Source: Candidatus Latescibacterota bacterium
GTDB taxonomy: Bacteria > Latescibacterota > UBA2968 > UBA8231
Direction of reading: 5' to 3'
Assembly (NCBI GenBank): GCA_022826515.1
Contig: JAJDUT010000123.1
Span: 72,186 to 136,185 of the forward strand
DNA length: 64,000 nucleotides
Of the stretch, positions 33,961 to 40,687 are shown one piece after another. The notes beneath the pieces were generated by a model. The model was not told the DNA's origin. It worked only from the letters and a program-made list of their open reading frames with translations, and made no database searches. The number at the start of each line of letters is the position of its first letter. The first letter of the stretch is position 1. The translations under genes were made by a program, and so were the position numbers.

Positions 33961-35112
33961 ATGGTTCGCTTAGTTCTTTTTGTTATGCTTGCTGCCGCCA
34001 CCGGTGTCCACGCCCAGGCTAAGGACGCTTCTGAGGCAGCCGCTATTGTCCATCACAGCGCCAAGGTGCTCTTTGAGCAAGGCGACTTGGAGGGCGCGGT
34101 GCCGTTCTATCGCCACGCGATTGAGCTCGACCCTCAGCGTCTCGCCGCCCACCTCGAACTGGGCGTCGCCCTCTTTCAACTCGGCGATGCGGACGGTGCG
34201 CTGGCAGCATTCCGCACGGTCTTGCGCTTCGATCCCAAACATGCGTTGGCGCATAGCTACTTAGGCAATGTGCTGTACAGCCGCCGGGATGTCGAGGGTG
34301 CGGTGCGGTCCTATCGCCGCGCGATTGAACTCGACCCCACACTAACCCAGGCCCACAGCGACTTAGGGGCCATCCTCTACGGACTGGGCGATGTGGAAGG
34401 GGCCATTGCCGCGTGCAGCCGGGCGGTCGAGCTCGAGCGCGACCACGTACAGGCGCTCTACAATCTAGGCTTGGCCTACAAAAAAAAAGGCGATTCGGAG
34501 CAAGCGGCCCAATCTTTGCGCCGCGCCATTCAGGCCGATTCTACTTACGTTCCAGCACACTATAGTTTGGCCCTGCTGCTCTATGAGCGGGGCAATGTAG
34601 CAGAGGCTATCGCCCAGTATCGTCAGATCATCTCCCTAGACCCCAAGCACAGCCGCGCCCACAACAATCTAGGTCACCTCCTCTATAGCCACGGTGATGT
34701 CATCGGTGCTATAGCACTCTTGCAGCGCGCTCTCGAACTAAACCCCGACTACGCCCAAGCCTACTTCAATTTGGGTCTGGCCTACAAAAAGCAGGGGCGG
34801 ATTGACGAGGCAGTGCAAGCGTTCGGCGCTGCTCTGCGCCTGCGCCCGGGTCATGTCCGCGCCTACAACCACCTAGGTGCTGCGCTCCACGCTCGCGGCG
34901 ATAGAGGTGCTGCGGTCCAGGTCTATCAGCAGGCCATCCGCCTCAAGCCCGACTTTGCCGGCCCGCGCTTTGGGCTGGCTACCATCCTGCAGGAGCAGGG
35001 CAATGAAGCCGCCGCCATCCAGCAGTACCGTGCCATTATCGACATTGGCGACGATGAGCACTTGCAGCGCATGGCGCAACAAATCCTCCGCGCTATGGGA
35101 GAAAAACCGTAG
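33961..35112 (+). CDS. exported TPR-repeat protein
   Basis: The 383-residue product has a signal peptide (MVRLVLFVMLAAATGVHA, then QAKDAS) followed by about ten canonical 34-residue tetratricopeptide repeats. Each has the A-x-x-x-L-G/N...Y...G-(D/N)...A-(I/V)...Y-x-x-A-I-x-L-x-P pattern, for instance VPFYRHAIELDPQRLAAHLE and AVRSYRRAIELDPTLTQAHS. TPR units bind partner proteins, so this is likely a periplasmic scaffold. No ribosome-binding site is evident before ATG 33961. It converges with the FG-GAP gene, 2 bp apart, without a visible terminator. Confidence 0.82.
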   Translation: MVRLVLFVMLAAATGVHAQAKDASEAAAIVHHSAKVLFEQGDLEGAVPFYRHAIELDPQRLAAHLELGVALFQLGDADGALAAFRTVLRFDPKHALAHSYLGNVLYSRRDVEGAVRSYRRAIELDPTLTQAHSDLGAILYGLGDVEGAIAACSRAVELERDHVQALYNLGLAYKKKGDSEQAAQSLRRAIQADSTYVPAHYSLALLLYERGNVAEAIAQYRQIISLDPKHSRAHNNLGHLLYSHGDVIGAIALLQRALELNPDYAQAYFNLGLAYKKQGRIDEAVQAFGAALRLRPGHVRAYNHLGAALHARGDRGAAVQVYQQAIRLKPDFAGPRFGLATILQEQGNEAAAIQQYRAIIDIGDDEHLQRMAQQILRAMGEKP

Positions 35113-35114
35113 GT

Positions 35115-36833
35115 TCAGCGTTTTACAGTGGCAATGCCCCGCCCTTCTTCTACTACCACAAAACGATCCCCCGCCACTTGGGTGTATTGGTCGATTGAAC
35201 CGCTGGGCCAGCGGATTTGTAGGGTATCCGCTGCGACGCTCGGCCCTAGTCCAAAAGTGAGCCACAGACTGTTGTGCGATAGGTAGCTCGAGCCGGCGGC
35301 TACTTCTCTGAGCTGTTGCTGGCTGCCGGCGACTAGGCGCACTCTGGCACCGATGCCGTCGCGGTTGCTTTTGCGGCCTAAGGTGCGGACGGTTAGCCAG
35401 TGATTGTCGCTAGCAGTGTCGTTGCGCAGCAAGGTGGGCACGTCGTTTTTGTTGACCACGAAAAGGTCCTCGTCGCCATCGCCGTCGTAATCGCCGACCG
35501 CAGTGCCCCGGCTCGACTTGACGATCCGCAGACCCGGGCCGGCACGCGCACTCAGATCGACGAAGGCTGCACCGTCGTTGCGGAAGAGGTTGTTCTGCTG
35601 GGCGTAGCTCGACTGCGGGAAATAGTCCTCTAGGGCAGCAGTGACGTGGCCGTTGGCAATGAAGAGATCTAGGTCGCCGTCGCGGTCCCAGTCGAAGGAA
35701 GCTGTACCCCACTGCAGCGGCATGAGCGTGGTGCGGGCGACGCCAGTGCTAAAAGAGATATTGGCGAAGGCGCGGCCGTCGTTGCGGTGGAGAGTAGCGG
35801 TCTGCCCTTCGTAGTTGCTCACCGCTAGGTCCAAATCGCCGTCGTTGTCCCAGTCGCCAGCGGCCAGACCCATGCTGCCCTCGGGCCGACCATCGGCGTC
35901 GTAGGCCACGCCTAGGGCTAGAGCCTCTTCGGCAAAGGTATCGTCGCCTTGGTTGGTGTAGAGGAAGTTGGGGGTGGCGTCGTTGGCCACGTAGAGGTCC
36001 AGATCGCCGTCGTCGTTCCAGTCCAGGAAGGTGGCTCCGAGCGTCTTACCTAGGACGGCGTTGAGTCCGGCACTAGTGCTGACGTTGGCAAACGCGCCGT
36101 TGCCATCGTTGCGGTACAGCACATCGGGCTGGCCGGCAAACGCTTCGGGCGAGGCTACGCTGGCTATCCCGCGCTGGCCGCCGAAGAAGCCGTCGCGCTG
36201 CTCGCCGGGCAGCAGGGTGGTCTCTGGATTGAAGACCACGTAATTGCCCGCAAAAAGGTCCAGATCGCCGTCGTTGTCGTAGTCCCCGAAAGCGCAGGCC
36301 GTGCCGTAGCCGTCGTCGTCTATCCCGACTAGTGCACCGATCTCGGCAAAGGTGCCGTTGCCTTGGTTGGCAAAGAGGAGATTGGGGCCGTAGTAGGTGA
36401 TGTACAGGTCGGCGTCGCCGTCGTTGTCGTAGTCCCCAGACACACAGCCGGAACCCCAGCCGCTAGCATCGGTACCGGTCTGTTCGCCGACATTGGCGAA
36501 GGTGCCGTCGCCCCGATTGCGGAACAGGGCGTTGCGCGGGATTGCGCCGTTGGGCGGAGGCTGCACATCGCGCGGCAGATCGGCATAGCGCGGACTGGTA
36601 AAGCCTAGGTCGCCATTGACGATGTACAGGTCGAGCTGACCGTCGCCGTCGTAGTCGAAAAAGGCGGCACCCGACCCGGTCGTCTCTAGGATCGTGAGGG
36701 CGTTGTTATTGCCGTACCAATTGCGGAAGGCCAACCCCGCCTCCTCGGTTGCATCGGCGAAGCGGGGTTGGGCATTGGAAATGGCAGCGCCGAGGAGAGC
36801 GGCTAGGAGCAGAAAATTGATTGTTGGTACCAG
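35115..36833 (-). CDS. exported FG-GAP/VCBS-repeat protein with ASPIC/UnbV C-terminus
   Basis: The product has at least seven FG-GAP/VCBS repeats with Ca-binding D-x-D-x-D-G-D loops (FFDYDGDGQLDLYIVNGD, GDYDNDGDADLYI, DWDRDGDLDLFIANG) and ends with an ASPIC/UnbV domain (RVRLVAGSQQQLREV, SHNSLWLTFGLG, DTLQIRWPSGSIDQY), together a predicted surface-exposed beta-propeller. The frame extends upstream of the first standard start (TTG 36734) through an in-frame signal peptide (VPTINFLLLAALLGAAISNA, then QPRF). CTG 36833, seven bases after a perfect GGAGGT (36841-36846), is the only plausible initiator for it. From that start the protein has 572 residues. Confidence 0.78.
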   Translation of the reverse strand: MVPTINFLLLAALLGAAISNAQPRFADATEEAGLAFRNWYGNNNALTILETTGSGAAFFDYDGDGQLDLYIVNGDLGFTSPRYADLPRDVQPPPNGAIPRNALFRNRGDGTFANVGEQTGTDASGWGSGCVSGDYDNDGDADLYITYYGPNLLFANQGNGTFAEIGALVGIDDDGYGTACAFGDYDNDGDLDLFAGNYVVFNPETTLLPGEQRDGFFGGQRGIASVASPEAFAGQPDVLYRNDGNGAFANVSTSAGLNAVLGKTLGATFLDWNDDGDLDLYVANDATPNFLYTNQGDDTFAEEALALGVAYDADGRPEGSMGLAAGDWDNDGDLDLAVSNYEGQTATLHRNDGRAFANISFSTGVARTTLMPLQWGTASFDWDRDGDLDLFIANGHVTAALEDYFPQSSYAQQNNLFRNDGAAFVDLSARAGPGLRIVKSSRGTAVGDYDGDGDEDLFVVNKNDVPTLLRNDTASDNHWLTVRTLGRKSNRDGIGARVRLVAGSQQQLREVAAGSSYLSHNSLWLTFGLGPSVAADTLQIRWPSGSIDQYTQVAGDRFVVVEEGRGIATVKR

Positions 36834-36857
36834 TGCCCTTACCTCCCTCGGCTAAGT

Positions 36858-36893
36858 AAGAAGCCGTCTTGGAAAGACCCAAGACGGCTTCTT
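36858..36893 (-). terminator. long perfect hairpin between the FG-GAP and T9SS-tail-like genes
   Basis: Arms 36858-36872 and 36879-36893 are complementary over 15 bp with a 6-nt loop. It lies 41 bp beyond the stop of the minus-strand gene ending at 36934 and directly before the ribosome-binding region of the next gene. There is no clean T-run, so it may terminate partially or protect the 3' end. Confidence 0.65.
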
Positions 36894-36933
36894 TGAGGCT
36901 GCAGGAGCGAAGCCCCTGCGGTTTAGCGGAGCC

Positions 36934-38808
36934 TTATTTGAGGAAGGTCATTGCCCGCGATTCAACGAACGAGCCCGCCTCCATGCGGTAGTAATAAACG
37001 CCGCTGGAGACTAGCTTGCCGTTGGCATCGCGCGCATCCCAATCGGCCCGGTATTTGCCCGCGGTCATGGTCTGGTCGGCCAAGGTGGCCACCAACTGAC
37101 CGGCGGCATTAAAGACTTGCAACTTCACGTGGGCTTCGACATCGGGTATGGTAAACTCGATGACGGTGTTCGGGTTGAAGGGGTTGGGAGTGGCATTGCC
37201 CAGACTATATGCGTCCGGGGTACTGGCGGCCATCCCTTCTACAGCGGTGGCGTCGGCACCCAGCTTGCCCGAGGCCAAGGCCGTAGGCGTATAGAGCAGC
37301 AGATGGGGGCCGTAGGGGATAGAGGTCTCGTCGTCCCCGTAGCCGTAGGAAAAGGTCTCTAAGCGCATGCCGTTTCTCGTATAGAGGCCGTCGTAGGGAC
37401 CGCCCTCTTGCAATAGGAGGAAACGGGTGCCTCCCGGCCGCATCCGGCCCCAGCTAGCGGGGAATTCGATTTCAAAGGCGCAGGCGCCGTCGCGTCCCAG
37501 TGCGCTTATGGTCGCCGCCCGGCTGCCGGCATTGATAAAGACGATGTTGCTGGTTTTGTCGGCGGTGACGCCCAAGTTGTTTATGGCGGAGCCGCCCAAG
37601 GCGCCGATGGCGGCGGCTTCTTCGTTGGAAATACTGTCGCCGCACAAATCGCCGTTGCGGTTGGCCCACATCACATTGCCGTCGTGGTCCAGGCGCAGAA
37701 TGCTCGGGTGGGCCCACGAAGAGACCCAGATGCCGTCGTCGGTTACCGAGATCTGAGCGGGGCCTGCGCCGGAGACGGTCTCGTTGCCGTCATCATCGAC
37801 TCTGATCACGTTGTAGAACTCGGTTACATCGAATGCTTGGGTGATTTCGCCGGTGGTTTTGTCGCGCACTTCAACGGCGTTGAAGGGCACCTCTTGCCTG
37901 CCCCACAGGGCGTTGAACACCACATCGCCTTTGGGCTGAAATTCGACGATGCGGTCGCCGTTGGCATTGGGCGACTGACCGTTGGTGCCGAATTCGGTGA
38001 CCCGGTCCCAGGATTGGGCGGCGCGATTGATGCGGATTTTGTAGAGCCCGCCGAACTCTTCGCGGCGATGGGAGGTCCAAAAAATCTCTGGATCCTGATC
38101 GTCTATGCGCATGCCGCCAAAGGTGCGGGCACCCTCAAAGCCAAAGTCGAATTTCCAGCGCTCCCAAGCGTTGGGGTTGGCCAGATAGTCCGTGCCCAAG
38201 GTGCCGCGGACCATGTCGCCGGCCGTGTGGCCCCGGTCGGGCACTTCGCGCTCGTATTCTTGGACCCAGATTTCGGGCGGATCCTGCGAGGTGTCAATAT
38301 TGGGGGCGGTGAACCCCGAGGGGCCCGCCCCAGGACCTGCCAGGACCGGCCTGTCGAGGTTGTTGACCGCGACCACGTCGAATTCGTAGTCGCCGGCTCC
38401 CGCGGCATTGCCCTCCCAGTCGTTGCCGTCCCAAGTGACGGTGCCATCGCCGGCTTCGGAGACCTGCCCCGGGGTGGTGGCGATGTACAGATCTTGGGGC
38501 TCTAAGCGCAGCCAAGCACCGGCCGGCCCCCGCTCACCAGTTTCGCTGCTGCCTTTGCGGTAGATCACTACCCAGACCGTGGCGCGCTGGTTGATGGTAA
38601 AGGGAATATCGACGCTACCGTTGCCGTCGTAGGCCACATCCTGAGTGGAAACTGCCATTGGATTGAACTCACCGGAGATGTCAGGTAGCTCAAATGCGTC
38701 TCCATAATCAGGGCCTGAGGGGTAGGTCTGCTCGTCCTGTGCCCACGTCGCACCGACGGCGAGTGCTGCTATTGACCAACTAATGGCCAAAATGCGCAAT
38801 TTACGCAT
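36934..38808 (-). CDS. exported protein with Ig-like FlgD/T9SS-type C-terminal domain
   Basis: The 624-residue product starts with a signal peptide (MRKLRILAISWSIAALAVGATWA, then QDEQ). An N-terminal FlgD-type Ig unit (VDIPFTINQRATVWVVIYRKG...GTVTWDGNDWEGNAAGAGDYEF) is followed by a beta-propeller-like middle (IWVSSWAHPSILRLDHDGNVMW) and a C-terminal PNPFNPNTVIEF...LQVFNAAGQLVATL...WDARDANGKLVSSGVYYYR domain typical of secreted proteins with T9SS-A-like tails. No other T9SS parts are in the window. A strong AAGGAGG site and a clear promoter lie upstream. Role unknown; extracellular sensor or enzyme are both possible. Confidence 0.78.
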   Translation of the reverse strand: MRKLRILAISWSIAALAVGATWAQDEQTYPSGPDYGDAFELPDISGEFNPMAVSTQDVAYDGNGSVDIPFTINQRATVWVVIYRKGSSETGERGPAGAWLRLEPQDLYIATTPGQVSEAGDGTVTWDGNDWEGNAAGAGDYEFDVVAVNNLDRPVLAGPGAGPSGFTAPNIDTSQDPPEIWVQEYEREVPDRGHTAGDMVRGTLGTDYLANPNAWERWKFDFGFEGARTFGGMRIDDQDPEIFWTSHRREEFGGLYKIRINRAAQSWDRVTEFGTNGQSPNANGDRIVEFQPKGDVVFNALWGRQEVPFNAVEVRDKTTGEITQAFDVTEFYNVIRVDDDGNETVSGAGPAQISVTDDGIWVSSWAHPSILRLDHDGNVMWANRNGDLCGDSISNEEAAAIGALGGSAINNLGVTADKTSNIVFINAGSRAATISALGRDGACAFEIEFPASWGRMRPGGTRFLLLQEGGPYDGLYTRNGMRLETFSYGYGDDETSIPYGPHLLLYTPTALASGKLGADATAVEGMAASTPDAYSLGNATPNPFNPNTVIEFTIPDVEAHVKLQVFNAAGQLVATLADQTMTAGKYRADWDARDANGKLVSSGVYYYRMEAGSFVESRAMTFLK

Positions 38809-38911
38809 GGTGCCTCCTTGGTTTGAGGAAATAGTGAATGACTACGTTCTGCAAAATCAATAACTCGATAAAAATAAACAAGTTGAATACTTAAAGTAAG
38901 CGCATTTTCTA

Positions 38912-38940
38912 GAGATATGTCTTTTAGACGAGCATGTCAA
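38912..38940 (-). promoter_or_regulatory. sigma70-like promoter of the 36934-38808 gene
   Basis: On the minus strand a perfect TTGACA (38935-38940), a 17-bp spacer and TATCTC (38912-38917). It predicts an AT-rich leader of about 95 nt before the AAGGAGG site. It lies in the 174-bp gap 38809-38982, in which nothing else is seen. Confidence 0.65.
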
Positions 38941-38982
38941 GCATTTTTAAGAGGTTCTTGCACCTGATTTTTCTCTTGAACA

Positions 38983-40533
38983 TCAGGCGGGATTTTTGAA
39001 CTCGACACTGTAGAGTTCGCCGCAGCGTATCTGAAAGCCCAGCGAGATCGGTCCTTCGCCTTGGTGGCCCAAGTCGGGCTCGCCGTTCCAGGTCACTTCG
39101 CGGTCTAGGTGGTCGCCGACCAGCCAGTCGCAGTCCTCGAATGAGCGGCCGGGCAAGGGCTGGTACTTGCGGTCCATGACCTGCACCTTGACGCTGCCGC
39201 CGGGCACGGTCTTGAAGTTGAGGTGGACGCGGCGCTGTTCAATTGCTAGCTGAAAGGTTCTGAAGCGCCCCTCCACTGGTGCTTCCAGAGCAGCGAGCCG
39301 TCCCTTGGGCCACCAGGCCCACGCAATGTGTCCGTGCGGCGGCTGGCGCAGGTGTTTGTGCGGCTCCGGCGAACCGCATATGGTGATGCCCATGCGCTCG
39401 CCGGGCAGTGGCACTAGGCCGACGCCGGCTGACACGGCCCCCTCGACCCATGTGCCCCCATCGCCGGGTTCGCACACTGGCTCGCCGGGCACGAAATTCC
39501 ACACCACATTGTCCGGGCTGGCGGCCAGCACAAAGCTGAAGGAATCGTCTATCAAGCGCCAGCGCAGCGGGAACATGAGGTGGTAGTCGGAGGTGCCCGG
39601 CATTTTTGTTTTGGAATTGGCGTACCACAAATCGTAGGGTTCAGCCGCGGCGTTGGGCCAGAAGACTTCCTCGGACAGGGGCAGGCGGCGGAAATCTGCA
39701 GAGGCAGTGCGACCGATGCTGCGGCGGTTGAAGAAATGGCTGCGGCAATAGGCCACGTACTGTCCCAGCACTGGATCGTACTCGCAGACATTGAGGGTGT
39801 CGCTGATTTGCGCGACGAGCGGATCGGGGATGGGCTTCCAGCTAAAGCCGTCGGGCGAGGTGGCACCGAACAGGCCGTCCCACTTTTCTGACTCTAGATT
39901 GAGCGCCCCTACTTCACCGGACCTCTGTTGCAGGTAGCGCTCTTTTTGCGCCGGGCTTAGCTGGCCTATGTAGATCATTTTGTAGCGCTCCTCCGCAGAG
40001 GCCGACTCATCCTTGAACACGGTGGCACCGTGCAAACCGGTCTCTTCGACCTGGGGCAGCCCGTACACAATATTGTTGTCCTTGGAGCCCTTGCGCTCGA
40101 TCCGGCCCTGCGCGGGAAAGCGCCAGTTTTCACCATCGTCTGATTCGGCGTAGCAGATGTAGTCGGCCGCACCTATGGGGTGTTTTTCGTGGCCGACATG
40201 TTCGCCCGCGAACAATTCGTACCAGAGACGGTAGCATCCCTCTTCGCGAATCACGGTGCCGGGCCAGATAAAGCCTTCGTCCGCTGCTGGCAGCAGGAAG
40301 GGCTCGCTCTTAGTCGCCGGTTTGGCGCGCAGGCGGATGCCGGTGGGCATGTAATTCGGCTCGTGTATCAGCGGTGGTCTCTCGTCGTTGGTCCAGATGC
40401 GCAGCCATTGACCTTCGGCGTTGCGCCAGCCGGTCGAATGACTGCCGTGATGGACGTAGCGCCAGTCGTGAAAGTAGATAATGTTCGACGGCAATTTGTA
40501 GGGCGGGCGCTGGTTGCGGATGGGAGAAATCAC
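38983..40533 (-). CDS. beta-propeller glycosidase-like protein, paralogue 4
   Basis: The fourth member of the propeller family, 516 residues, lies about 11 kb from the other three and on the opposite strand. Shared features are YRLWYELFAGE, ESDDGENWRFPAQG, SPDGFSWKPIPDP, YDPVLGQYVAYCRS, ASPDNVVWNFVPGEP and the C-terminal VGDHLDREVTWNGEPDLG. The N-terminus differs, with a YFHDWRYVHHGSHSTGW segment. Start is GTG 40533, seven bases after AAAGGA. No signal peptide. It is separated from the outer-membrane protein operon by MITE-like element 2. Confidence 0.72.
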   Translation of the reverse strand: MISPIRNQRPPYKLPSNIIYFHDWRYVHHGSHSTGWRNAEGQWLRIWTNDERPPLIHEPNYMPTGIRLRAKPATKSEPFLLPAADEGFIWPGTVIREEGCYRLWYELFAGEHVGHEKHPIGAADYICYAESDDGENWRFPAQGRIERKGSKDNNIVYGLPQVEETGLHGATVFKDESASAEERYKMIYIGQLSPAQKERYLQQRSGEVGALNLESEKWDGLFGATSPDGFSWKPIPDPLVAQISDTLNVCEYDPVLGQYVAYCRSHFFNRRSIGRTASADFRRLPLSEEVFWPNAAAEPYDLWYANSKTKMPGTSDYHLMFPLRWRLIDDSFSFVLAASPDNVVWNFVPGEPVCEPGDGGTWVEGAVSAGVGLVPLPGERMGITICGSPEPHKHLRQPPHGHIAWAWWPKGRLAALEAPVEGRFRTFQLAIEQRRVHLNFKTVPGGSVKVQVMDRKYQPLPGRSFEDCDWLVGDHLDREVTWNGEPDLGHQGEGPISLGFQIRCGELYSVEFKNPA

Positions 40534-40574
40534 GGTGTTGTCCTTTGTAGAGATTGCAGCTCAGTTTTCAGTTA

Positions 40575-40687
40575 TATAGCAAGCCTACATCACTTACAAG
40601 ATAATCCGCAGATGGACGCAGATAGACGCAGAATAGGATGCACAAGACGATCCACCGCTCGAATCGTAATCATTCCGCATTGCTAGA
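40575..40687. mobile_element. MITE-like element 2
   Basis: A 113-bp relative of element 1 with the same interior (taatccgcagat..., two rather than three gatRgacgca units, then gaataggatgcacaagac) and weaker terminal repeats beginning TATAGC on the left and TCTAGC on the right. The right terminal repeat includes the TAG stop codon (40683-40685) of the outer-membrane protein gene. Confidence 0.7.

Noticed and set aside
36934..38808. Type IX secretion system suggested by the C-terminal domain
   Set aside because: No PorK/L/M/N, PorV or SprA-like genes are recognisable in the window, and FlgD/T9SS-like Ig tails occur widely in phyla lacking a proven T9SS.
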